Shown here: in pieces, positions 44,385-52,670 of the stretch
Layout of the letters: every line of letters starts with the position of its first letter
Numbering within the stretch: position 1 is the first letter of the stretch
Assembly: GCF_000344615.1 (NCBI RefSeq)
Contig: NZ_KB467824.1
Span: forward strand, 3,228,326 to 3,292,325
Length of the DNA stretch: 64,000 nt
Direction of reading: 5' to 3'
Origin: Janthinobacterium sp. CG3
Lineage (GTDB): Bacteria > Pseudomonadota > Gammaproteobacteria > Burkholderiales > Burkholderiaceae_D
Notes under the pieces: model-generated
The model's input: only the letters and a program-made list of their open reading frames with translations
Told to the model about the DNA's origin: nothing
Databases searched by the model: none
Made by a program: the position numbers and the translations under genes

Positions 44385-46847
44385 TCAGTCTTGGTCGTAG
44401 TTGGGGAAATAGCGCCGCGTGTTCTTGTTGCGCCCCGGGCGCTCGATGATCTTTCCCTGACGGATCAGCGCATCAATGACCCCTTTCCGGTCCTGCGGCT
44501 TGGCAGAGTTATACGCCCCGCACTTGTCGACCAGAATTCCGTCGGAAATTGCCTTGCCCTCATTTTTCACAAAGAACTCCGTGATTTTCTGGAGCACCTT
44601 GGCCTCCAGTTTGGCATGTCCGCTGTCAAACAGATTCTCCCGGATATCCGCAATGAACCTTTGCGTCGACTCATTAACGATATCCATCGCGTCGCTGAAA
44701 CACTTTGCGCTGACCTCCTCGACCCATGGGTTCTCGGCCAAAGCGAGCGTCAACGCGACCCTTCCGGCATTTTCGACGACGCGGGACAACATGTTGCTTT
44801 CCAGTATATCGGCGGTGGCATTCCGGCGATTGACAATTTTGATCTGCTCGGCCCGGAACAAGGCAACGGCGCTGTCGGAGTAAGGGACATCGATCGGCTG
44901 GTAGTTGTTGCTTGATACGCCAATCAGATCCCCCTTTTCCGCGATAGCGGCAGCGTGCTGAGCGACGCGGGTGCGGATGGCGTCGAGCCATGCCACAACT
45001 CCGTTTGGAATTGGCGCACTGACCCAGTCGAGGTTCGGCATGGGGATCATATCCGGTGCGCGGAACACCATCAGGCGAGGCAAAAACCCGCTGCCGACTG
45101 CCGTGCTGTTGATGGCATCGAAGAGCGTCGTGGCGGTTGTAGCACCAAAAATCGAGGGGCATGGGCTGAAAATGTCTTCGCGCGGCTTGCCGCCGACCGG
45201 CGTTTGGTTGCCATATTCCTTGCCGCGGTAAGCCTTGCCTCCTTTGGTATAGAGCTCCATAAACACCGTGCCGATCAGCGCCTTGTAGCCGGCAGCCTTT
45301 TCGTCAAAGATGCTTTTCAGCACCTCTCCGATCTCGTCAATGACAAATACCCCAGCCGCATTCCGTTTCATTGCCGCCAGAACGCCGGCGTCGCTGGCCG
45401 GCACCCCCGCCAGCCGCATCGGATCGTAAGCGGTAACAATTTTGACGACGGAGTCGATCGCGTTTTCCTTGCCGCAGGCCGTCGGGCCTACCGCCACACA
45501 GTACAAATTCGTGTGCGCGCCACCAGCCCCGATGAAGTCCCGCGACAAGACGCTGCTGCATGCCGCCAGCGCGGCGCACAGCATGAACGCAGGTTGCACC
45601 GTCCGGCCGGTTATACGGCTCCAGCTCGCAAGTTCCGCCATCACTGGCGGCAAGCGCGCGCCCAGGTCGTCGCAGTCGCTATAGGTTGGCACAGCATGCT
45701 GGTTGCCTTCGACAACTTCAGTCGCCCTCCTCAAAACCTCCGCCTGCTGGACGACAATCAGCTCAGCATGCGCTGAATCGGCTGCCGTAGGGGCTGGCCC
45801 CTTGAGCTGATGCTGGGAGCCATCCATTCCCGAGCGAGCCACATCTAAGCGCGCGCCGGCATCCTTCTCCGCGCTGCGGTTCATGATGCCAGCGATATTC
45901 ACGCCTTTCATGCCTGTCGGGTCAGCCAGCCTCTCCAGCGTCTTGATCGTGATTCCCCCCTCGGCCTTGATGTGCTTATCCCATTTATGACGCAATGCAG
46001 TGGCGTTATATTTTTCCGGGCATTTTTGGCTCCAACGGTCAGCCAAGGCGAACATCTGCTCCGACGCGCTGCGATTTTTCAAGGCCATCAGTACTTGGCA
46101 CCAGATGGCATAATCATCAGCTGCGATCACATCCAAGTGCGCCTGGTACTCGGCAATTTCGGCCTCGCTCACATCGCCGGAAATCGACGAGGCGGCGGAT
46201 GTGGGCACGGCCTCCTTCACACCAAATTGTTCTATTACCCACGCCGGCAAGTCAGCGATAGCCTGGCCGTCGGACGGGTCGCTGGATGCCTCCCATTCGT
46301 ACCGCCGGCCGCTGCGGTGGAGGGAGCCGGGTCCGATCACATACCCGCCGATGCCCTTGAAATCGATCCCGGCATTGCCGAGCGTGCTACGGAATTTTTT
46401 GCCACAGTCGGTCAGGAAATACAAGTGCCGGCCACCTCCACCGGTTTGCACCTCGGCGGTTTCGGGCATCTTGCCATGGGCGGCGTCAAAGGCGTCCATC
46501 GCAGCATCTGCACCTCCCTTGTACGAATCAACGTCGACGACAACCAGCATTTTGTTCCCTCCTTTGATTTCGACGCCGGTCGCGATGCCATAGTTCATAT
46601 CCGGCCAGCGATCGAACCATACGGAAATAGCCTTCACATCGGTAGTCGCGTCCCGGAAGGTGAGTCCGCCGCAGGGATGCTTGCCGATCGAATTATTCAG
46701 GTGCTCGAATCCGCAGGTGCAAACCCCGTCGCGCACACCGTGAACTGGGAATACCGGGATGCCGAGGCCAGCACATGTGATGGCGGCGGCGCGTGCAGGG
46801 TTGACGAAGGCAACCTGGCTTGATTCAGTCATCATGCCGGCGCTCAT
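44385..46847 (-). CDS. Island replication protein: primase-polymerase plus ATPase
   Basis: This 820-residue protein has three visible parts. Residues 15-210 form a bifunctional primase/polymerase domain: catalytic Asp105 and Asp107 in VVVDVD, then TGGGGRHLYF with His141. Residues about 235-310 look like a PriCT-type linker (YAIWCQVLMALKNRS). Residues 395-700 form a P-loop ATPase (DUF3987-like) with Walker A GPTACGKE at 454-461 and Walker B VFVIDEI. The residue after Lys in Walker A is Glu, not Ser/Thr, which is atypical. It is convergent with the integrase, and its start overlaps the stop of a small HTH gene (ATGA). Int, HTH and prim-pol together resemble phage-satellite or integrative-element modules. 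Confidence 0.82.
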   Translation of the reverse strand: MSAGMMTESSQVAFVNPARAAAITCAGLGIPVFPVHGVRDGVCTCGFEHLNNSIGKHPCGGLTFRDATTDVKAISVWFDRWPDMNYGIATGVEIKGGNKMLVVVDVDSYKGGADAAMDAFDAAHGKMPETAEVQTGGGGRHLYFLTDCGKKFRSTLGNAGIDFKGIGGYVIGPGSLHRSGRRYEWEASSDPSDGQAIADLPAWVIEQFGVKEAVPTSAASSISGDVSEAEIAEYQAHLDVIAADDYAIWCQVLMALKNRSASEQMFALADRWSQKCPEKYNATALRHKWDKHIKAEGGITIKTLERLADPTGMKGVNIAGIMNRSAEKDAGARLDVARSGMDGSQHQLKGPAPTAADSAHAELIVVQQAEVLRRATEVVEGNQHAVPTYSDCDDLGARLPPVMAELASWSRITGRTVQPAFMLCAALAACSSVLSRDFIGAGGAHTNLYCVAVGPTACGKENAIDSVVKIVTAYDPMRLAGVPASDAGVLAAMKRNAAGVFVIDEIGEVLKSIFDEKAAGYKALIGTVFMELYTKGGKAYRGKEYGNQTPVGGKPREDIFSPCPSIFGATTATTLFDAINSTAVGSGFLPRLMVFRAPDMIPMPNLDWVSAPIPNGVVAWLDAIRTRVAQHAAAIAEKGDLIGVSSNNYQPIDVPYSDSAVALFRAEQIKIVNRRNATADILESNMLSRVVENAGRVALTLALAENPWVEEVSAKCFSDAMDIVNESTQRFIADIRENLFDSGHAKLEAKVLQKITEFFVKNEGKAISDGILVDKCGAYNSAKPQDRKGVIDALIRQGKIIERPGRNKNTRRYFPNYDQD

Positions 46848-47098
46848 TTCCCGCTCCTGTCACCCATGACTTGGCGGATATCCGAGACGCACCAGGCAAG
46901 GCGCCCGTGCATACGGATTGGGCGGATCGGGCCATTTTCCAGGCAAGCCCAAGCACGCAGCGTTTGTGGCCTGCGGTTCATCCAGTATGCTGCGCAAGCG
47001 GTATCGACATGGCTGCGCGTTTCCGCATCGAGCGCGGGGAAAATCGGGCCTGCTGTCGCGCCCCGTTGAGTGTGTACAGAAATTAAGGTGGTGTTCAT
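46844..47098 (-). CDS. Small HTH DNA-binding protein (AlpA/excisionase-like)
   Basis: This 84-residue protein carries an AYWMNRRPQTLRAWACL segment followed by GPIRPIRMHGRLAWCVSDIR, a MerR/AlpA-style winged helix with the usual wing. Such proteins act as excisionases or activators of the integrase or primase. The ATG has AAGGA seven bases upstream, and that ribosome site lies in a hairpin. Its stop overlaps the prim-pol start by four bases, so the two are co-translated. Confidence 0.65.
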   Translation of the reverse strand: MNTTLISVHTQRGATAGPIFPALDAETRSHVDTACAAYWMNRRPQTLRAWACLENGPIRPIRMHGRLAWCVSDIRQVMGDRSGK

Positions 47099-47103
47099 CC
47101 CAC

Positions 47104-47138
47104 AATCCTTTATCGCATCGCTGCGTATTGAAAGGATT
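47104..47138 (-). promoter_or_regulatory. Hairpin enclosing the ribosome site of the HTH gene
   Basis: AATCCTTT and AAAGGATT (47104-47111 and 47131-47138) pair perfectly over 8 bp with a 19-base loop containing GCAGCGATGC. In the minus-strand mRNA the 3' arm contains the AAGGA ribosome site of the HTH gene, so folding would hide it. Confidence 0.5.
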
Positions 47139-47316
47139 TGAGAATCAATTGCGGCACCTGGGCGGCCAGACCCTGCCGCATTTGCGCCGGTGGTTTCGCG
47201 CAGGGCTCCAGTAGGTTTCTTGCGGGCTTGCTTAATTTTTCGACACTCTGCGAGGGCACTTGAGCGGTATTTGAGCCGCATTAGGCACCCGCATTTAGGG
47301 CCGATGGAAAACCGCG

Positions 47317-48180
47317 CTAAGCAAATTTTTCAGACGCTTCTCGCCACTCGTCCTGCCAAACAGCGAGGAAGCGGTGATCCCGAAACGCGTTGTTCAGTTT
47401 GTGCAACGCCACACCATTTTGCTCATTCAAGCCCAAAGCCAACAAGACGGGATTCCACAGGGAGGGATGGCGCCCACCGCGCGATCCGGCCTGAACCCGG
47501 GCGCCTTCGTCGCCGTAGAGCCCGCAAGCGTCGCCGAGGCGCTTTTCCAGATTGATTTCAACAAGTCCCGCGAAAGCGGTCCGAGCTTGGTTCTTGGTAA
47601 TACCCCGTATTGGCTGACACTTGGTCTCAATGGCCCGGGCAACTTTGGCAGCAGCAGATTGTTGCAAAATAAACAGCAATCCATCCATCGTCTCACGCGG
47701 CACTCGGCAATTATCCTCCGTGACGTGCACCGCCTCCAAGAACTCGGCAATGTCACACTCACCCATAAACTCACCGTCATCCCAATCGCTGTCGGGCCAC
47801 GCCTCAAACCAAGTCTCGCGCGTGTGCCCCACCTTGGAAAGGATAGCCCTGCGGGCCTTAATTTCTTCGAACGTCAAGTATCCGGAATCGCCGGGTTCCA
47901 ATGCTACCGCGCGGGTATAAGTCTCCCTGTGATTTCGCAAATCCTCCACGTGTGGAGCCAACAGCAATGCAAGACGACGTCCGACAAGCGGCCAGGCCAA
48001 CCCGGCTTGCTCGCCCCATCCTTTCATGACGATCCGGGCAGCGCCAGGCACCACAGCCCGCAGAGGCAGCCTGTGTTCGATCACCGCGCCGAGAAGCTGG
48101 GGCCACGACCATGGTTCGCCGGTTTCCCGGAGCAGCAGATCAAGGGCCTCTTCAATTTTCAATATGACGGGGAGCTCCAT
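47317..48180 (-). CDS. Hypothetical island protein, 287 residues
   Basis: I do not recognise a family. The protein is soluble, acidic and Trp-rich (PWSWPQLLGAVIEHRLPL, ETWFEAWPDSDWDDGEFMG), with helical stretches and no signal or membrane segment. The ATG at 48180 has AAGG upstream at good spacing and gives MELPVILKIEEALDLLL; a TTG four codons earlier is the alternative. It lies 218 bases upstream of the HTH/prim-pol pair on the same strand, so it may belong to the same replication or regulation module. Confidence 0.65.
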   Translation of the reverse strand: MELPVILKIEEALDLLLRETGEPWSWPQLLGAVIEHRLPLRAVVPGAARIVMKGWGEQAGLAWPLVGRRLALLLAPHVEDLRNHRETYTRAVALEPGDSGYLTFEEIKARRAILSKVGHTRETWFEAWPDSDWDDGEFMGECDIAEFLEAVHVTEDNCRVPRETMDGLLFILQQSAAAKVARAIETKCQPIRGITKNQARTAFAGLVEINLEKRLGDACGLYGDEGARVQAGSRGGRHPSLWNPVLLALGLNEQNGVALHKLNNAFRDHRFLAVWQDEWREASEKFA

Positions 48181-49857
48181 TTCGCCTTCCAATAGTGGGC
48201 AGATATAATCCGGGTAGGGTTCTTGAGGACACGGCCGGCGGTCTCACTTGACGTCGCTGAAGACGCGCGCAAGAGATGAAAATTGAGCCGTCGCCGCCAC
48301 TCGCTTGCCAAGCGGCGCCACTATAGCCGGCACGGAAAAGCTCCGTCAACTGTACAAAACAACACCTCGCCTTTCCAAGGCCGACCTGAACATCTGCGAA
48401 CATCCGGCGAACATCCTGCAAAAAAAAGATGTTGAAATTCACCGGGAACCCCCATGGATGCTCAGTATCAGCCCAATGGAAGGCGAACATCTGCCTTTCG
48501 GCACTACGCCCATACTGTTTAAATTTTTTTGGCTTGGCCGTGAACACCGGTCCCTTTCACCACCTCGGAGAATGACCCGAAAAAGATACCTGGTGACTTG
48601 CTAATGCCTGGCGACGAGGGGTGCCAGGCAAGATGACAAGATGAGTCATTTTTGTAGTTATATATATAATAAATTATATATATTCACCTATAGAGACAGG
48701 ACAGCACACTGGCGTGTTTCGTCTTGCCACAAGGCGGGTGCAATGTATAGGTTTGCCATCAAAAAAACCAACATCAACTCCATAAAATTTCGCGATGTGG
48801 AACAACGATGTATGGCCCCATCATGCCCTTACGCGCGCACGAGGAAATTTTTTATGCTGTACTAATAGGGCACCGAAGTGGCCTGTCGGCATTGCCATGG
48901 ACTACGTACGGTACGTCCAGCTTGGCACCAACCGTCACGACCCGGACACGCTTGAACCGACTCAAGAGCCTAAACGCTGTGAGAGGTCAGCTAGTCGGCC
49001 CAATAACTAAACGGCGCTCCAATTCCTTGGCGTTACCGCCACAAGCGCATGGCAGGTCGTTTGGCGAGCCTGCGCAACGTCCGCTATTCGCCCCGTCAAC
49101 AAATGGCGCTCACTTGCACTGCAGCTGCCCCATAGACCCGCAGCACAATGGGGCTGCCCCAATAGTCGGCGTGGGCTACTGATTAATAAAACTGCACCAT
49201 CATGCCTGCGATTTCAAGCCGCCAGAGCCCAGCCACGGAATCTGCTAAATGCACAGTTTTCGTCCACATGGGAAGGCCCAACAACCTCCGCCATTTCGGG
49301 TCCAAAACGCTCAGTGCTTGCCTTGGCCGAGCATAAAAGCGAAGGTAGTTGCCCGTCCCGGCAAGTAGTGCACTCGGCCAATGCCCCCCTACTGTCGGAA
49401 CAACTGTAATGGATGAGATCGCACACGATTACTACTGTATAAAAAACCAGAATAGAAATCACAAAAAAAACAACACAGAACCAAAAATATCAATGCCAAA
49501 ATACAACTTTCGTTGTTTTCAGGACATATTCCTCTATATACCTGCCTAGATTTTCAAAAAATCAATGCATAAAAGGCAAAAAGACTTGAAAAAATAACTG
49601 AGTGAAAAAGTGTGGATTTGTAGAAAATTCGCACGATTAGCACTACAATTAGTGCCAGCTTGATGAATTTAACTAAATGTAGCCCCCCCCTTAAAAAGAA
49701 TGGAACTTGGTAACCTACCTGAGCCAACCTTCAATAAGGGGTCTGAATGGATAGTTTCAGAGAAGACAAAACCACCCCCATTCAGCCAACCCATGTCAAT
49801 AAAAATTTCAGGTATGTGCAATAAAGTTTCCTAAATTCAACTTAATAAGGTATTTTT
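48181..49857. other. Gene-poor AT-rich island segment
   Basis: Nearly 1.7 kb with no convincing gene. The GC content drops visibly from about 48600, with a [24 protein letters not shown] stretch near 48660-48683 and several A/T runs around 49440-49640. The frames present lack recognisable domains and ribosome sites. A perfect TATAAT (48204-48209, plus strand) and repeated GAACATC words near 48388-48491 are the only clear signals. It may hold regulatory sites, decayed genes or an origin. Confidence 0.5.
48388..48491. repeat. GAACATC direct repeats, iteron-like
   Basis: GAACATC starts at 48388, 48398 and 48409 (pitch 10 and 11 bases) and once more at 48485, with shared flanking CTGC or CGGC. 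Helically phased short repeats are typical of initiator or regulator binding. They lie 200-310 bases upstream of the hypothetical gene at 47317-48180. Confidence 0.5.
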
Positions 49858-50001
49858 ATGACAACAAGAAAAATTGGCAGAGATGCCGGCAATGGGCAAT
49901 TTATTCCCGTCAAGGAAGCACAGCAGAACAAAAAGGGGGCGGTAGTTGAAACTATTCGGACGACACCAAGCAAGCCCCCGAGTAAGCCAACCAAACGCTA
50001 G
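49858..50001 (+). CDS. Small basic protein, 47 residues
   Basis: The frame from ATG 49858 encodes MTTRKIGRDAGNGQF, IPVKEAQQNKKGAVVETI and a Ser/Pro/Lys-rich tail ending KPTKR. The G-x-F-x-P-V-K-E-A segment with a following VVETI is a pattern I associate with small conserved hypothetical proteins often found near toxin-antitoxin or mobile genes; this is from memory. AAGG lies upstream at good spacing. It precedes a DUF3892 gene on the same strand by 75 bases. Confidence 0.6.
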   Translation: MTTRKIGRDAGNGQFIPVKEAQQNKKGAVVETIRTTPSKPPSKPTKR

Positions 50002-50076
50002 GGTTCCATGTGCGGGCCACCACGGCCCGCACATGCCGATGAAAAATACTTCACCCGTCAAAATAGAAAATGTCAT

Positions 50077-50415
50077 ATGAACAACGAAATTGAGTTGGAT
50101 GCGGTACGAATGTCGATCTCGGGCATCGCGACCCTTTATCCACGCTCCGAACACATAGAGGTGGTGATGAGCGGGCATCGCTCGTGGACGGTCGAAAACG
50201 TCATAAAATTGTTGGCGGCGGGGCAAAAATTCTTTGTCCAAGACCGTTGCGGGGACAAGGCATATGTTGCGGCTGTGCATCAAGGCCTCCGGGGTCCGTC
50301 ATATATAAGAACCTGCGCCGATGGAACCATGCATGATAATCTTCTGGCACTCCCTGGCGGCCCCTTTTATGGCGGTGCTAAAAATCGACTAGCGACCTTA
50401 TCAAGAGGGATTTAG
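50077..50415 (+). CDS. DUF3892 domain protein
   Basis: This 112-residue protein contains the DUF3892 pattern: SWTVENVIKLLAAGQKFFV, then KAYVAAVHQG and YIRTCADGTMHDNLLALP, where the final D-G-T-x-x-D-N-L-L-x-L-P is characteristic. The function of the family is unknown. Members are small and frequently carried by mobile or accessory DNA. The ATG at 50077 starts directly with MNNEIELDAVRMSISGI; an upstream ATG at 50008 adds non-conserved residues. Confidence 0.72.
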   Translation: MNNEIELDAVRMSISGIATLYPRSEHIEVVMSGHRSWTVENVIKLLAAGQKFFVQDRCGDKAYVAAVHQGLRGPSYIRTCADGTMHDNLLALPGGPFYGGAKNRLATLSRGI

Positions 50416-50796
50416 CCGGCTTGGCGGTAGCGCACGTTGCGGCACCAAAACGTGCCTCCCCTCCCCGAGCGGAGTGTTTTGCTCCTGATTCACCCCAAAA
50501 ATCACCCCATCCACCTTCAAACCTGCATGAATCCTCGGTTTGCTGATACCTAACATAGGAATCGATTGCAAAAAGTCTCTTCTTGGAACGCTGGCCGTAG
50601 TCCATGCAGCGACGCGGTCGCCCAGCGACTAATCTGTCTTTGTACACATCGACGATAAATGCAGCCTGCGGCCGTCTACATCGATGCTAGGGCCGCTCGA
50701 CGGCTCTCCCGACTGGCATGCAGCAACCACAGGCGCCAGCGCCTTGGCGAGGCTCTACGCAGCGCTCAATGGACATGATCAGCCATCATGACGACT
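50416..50796. other. Gene-free segment between DUF3892 and nuclease genes
   Basis: I see no convincing gene in these 381 bases. A minus-strand frame of 89 codons (50378-50647) overlaps the DUF3892 gene and has an unnatural composition. No terminator hairpin stands out. Confidence 0.35.
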
Positions 50797-51972
50797 TCAC
50801 GTTTCCGGCACGTATACCCGCCCTTGGGATACGCCCAGATGCACAATCAAATCAATACCGTATCGCAAGTTTGAAATTTCACATGCCATTTTAACAATCC
50901 CCTCTATTGTCTGCCGGCTGTGGTTCGTGCCCAACCACCACCCAGACGAAAGCTGCGTTGCATGTTCGCGACACAAGTCTGCGCGACCCGGATACAGTTC
51001 GTCCCGGCCGTTGGCAAGGTAGCGCCGGGTACGGCCATGGGGCATCGCCGCAAAGCGCTCGGCAAAGGTGGCATCCCGCGCAGAGAGGTTTTCGAAAATC
51101 TTCGTGAGTACATCGATGGCATTGCGGGCGGGAAAAAACTGCCCTTCCAGTTCATAACCAAATCGATCAAGTAGCGGTTTCGACACATTCTGGCCGATGG
51201 CAGAGTGAGTGATAGAAGCTTGTGGCGCGGCAAGCAGTGGCTCTGGCGTATCGACGAAGGCTTGACGTGGTTTCAACCGTGGCGGGGCCGAGGCTGGAGC
51301 TGGAGCAGCCGGAAATAGTTTCTTCAGAAACTGCGCCACCATGTCTTGATCCGGTTTAAAGCCGCACAGTGTCTCCGTCCGATCAGCCACGATTTCCAGC
51401 AGCGCCCCATCCTCGTCCTCGATGAGCTTAGCCAGTGCAATAGGCAAAGAGACTTTCATCTGGCGCTCTCTGGCGACGTTGCGATAGTCGTCCCTGGCTG
51501 CCTGCATCGCTTCGCCGGAGGCTATGGCGGAATGATTTAAGTAGCGCTGGAGCCTGGCAGCACATTCACCAACGTCGCGCTCGACGATATCCAGTTTGTA
51601 GACTCGCCGCTCCCCGTATGCCCCCTGCTCCCCAGGCAAGAAAAAATTCCACTCGCGACCGTCGGTCAGAATCGCCAGTGGGATGCCATCGTGGAACGCG
51701 TACTCAAATAGCTGACGTTCGGCGCCATCGCTCTGACCAACTTGCTTCACTTCGATAAATGCAATTGGCTTGCCAGGCGGGTGGCATAGGGCAAAATCGA
51801 CTCGTCGACCCGAAAGCGAATATTCCGGGCACACGACTTGGGTATCGTATGTCGGCCAGGACAGGGCCGCCAGCAGCCTGAGTACGACGCCTTGGGAAAC
51901 AGAAGCCTCGTTTAAAAAGCGGCCTGCATGAATACCGGCCCGGACGGCGTCAATTTCCTGTTCAATTCCCAT
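50797..51972 (-). CDS. Stand-alone HsdR_N-type endonuclease domain protein
   Basis: This 391-residue protein has a PD-(D/E)xK fold near its N-terminus: LRLLAALSWPTYDTQVVCPE, then GRRVDFALCHPPGKPIAFIEV and KQ, supplying the Asp and Glu-x-Lys of the type I restriction HsdR N-terminal family (PF13588-like). No helicase motor follows. The C-terminal 130 residues form a second module (ARDATFAERFAAMPHGRTRR, YELYPG-like and YGIDLIVHLG) that may bind DNA. Such proteins are common in defence islands, but a target is unknown. The ATG at 51972 gives MGIEQEIDAV. It lies alone, just left of a long C/G tract. Confidence 0.75.
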   Translation of the reverse strand: MGIEQEIDAVRAGIHAGRFLNEASVSQGVVLRLLAALSWPTYDTQVVCPEYSLSGRRVDFALCHPPGKPIAFIEVKQVGQSDGAERQLFEYAFHDGIPLAILTDGREWNFFLPGEQGAYGERRVYKLDIVERDVGECAARLQRYLNHSAIASGEAMQAARDDYRNVARERQMKVSLPIALAKLIEDEDGALLEIVADRTETLCGFKPDQDMVAQFLKKLFPAAPAPASAPPRLKPRQAFVDTPEPLLAAPQASITHSAIGQNVSKPLLDRFGYELEGQFFPARNAIDVLTKIFENLSARDATFAERFAAMPHGRTRRYLANGRDELYPGRADLCREHATQLSSGWWLGTNHSRQTIEGIVKMACEISNLRYGIDLIVHLGVSQGRVYVPET

Positions 51973-52044
51973 GGCGCGCTCAGTCCAATTTATGGAATTT
52001 ACTATTCTACGCCGTGGCAAGCAGACTGCGCAGCCTGACGACAG

Positions 52045-52067
52045 CCCCCCCCCCGGGGGGGGGGGGG
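52045..52067. repeat. C10-G13 homopolymer palindrome
   Basis: Ten C (52045-52054) are followed directly by thirteen G (52055-52067), 72 bases upstream of the nuclease start. Such tracts slip during replication and are hard to sequence, so the length may vary between cells or be an assembly artefact. Confidence 0.8.
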
Positions 52068-52221
52068 AGGGAAAAGGCACCCCGTCCAGTTAGGCCAGCT
52101 ATCGGTCGGCCCCTCAAAAAAATTCCGCCAATAAATTTTGAATTTTTTTCGGCAGGTTTAACGGTTCGAATTACTTCGGACATGGGACGATATCGACTAC
52201 CTCATCAACGTTGATCGGCAC

Positions 52222-52485
52222 ATGGAATACATCATCGCCCCCATTTTTTTAGTCTTGATCGCCAAGATTGTACTGCTCGGAAGCGCATTGCAACCTTTCC
52301 ATCCAGCCCCTCCAGTCCAAGAAGAGAAAGAACAGGCAAACGCCACATGCCACTCACCAAGTCAAGCCGCGCAGGACGCGGCGGCCAAGCAGGATGCAAA
52401 AATCGTTGAAATATTTCAGCCACTGTGGCTGGCACTTGCCCGGATCGAATCAAAAGTGGACGTCATCTTGGCTAGGCTTGGGTAA
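52222..52485 (+). CDS. Possible small membrane-anchored protein, 87 residues
   Basis: The frame encodes one N-terminal hydrophobic helix (YIIAPIFLVLIAKIVLLG), a Pro/Gln-rich linker, and a C-terminal helix KIVEIFQPLWLALARIESKV with coiled-coil character. I do not recognise it. No good ribosome site precedes the ATG. It could be a phage-type or surface accessory protein, or spurious. Confidence 0.35.
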   Translation: MEYIIAPIFLVLIAKIVLLGSALQPFHPAPPVQEEKEQANATCHSPSQAAQDAAAKQDAKIVEIFQPLWLALARIESKVDVILARLG

Positions 52486-52670
52486 ACGTCCAGCCGTGCC
52501 ACCCGCAATCGATCCGACTATTCAAAATCCATTCTGGCCAAGCATTTTCACTTCGGCATCCTGTGCCTGTGCCCACTCACGAATTTTCTCTCCTCGCTCG
52601 CCGAATTGACCCGGTGCTGCACCGGTCAATAGCGGAAATTTGCAAGCTAGTTGTCGCCTAAATACGATTT

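Noticed and set aside
48388..48420. Possible short CRISPR-like repeat cluster
   Set aside because: The repeats are 7 bases at 10-11 base pitch, far too short and close for repeats and spacers, and no cas genes are present.
48305..49182. Several frames of 70-124 codons in the AT-rich segment
   Set aside because: They overlap each other, lack ribosome sites and show unnatural composition.
50378..50647. Minus-strand frame of 89 codons overlapping the DUF3892 gene
   Set aside because: It overlaps a recognisable domain gene and has no motif of its own.
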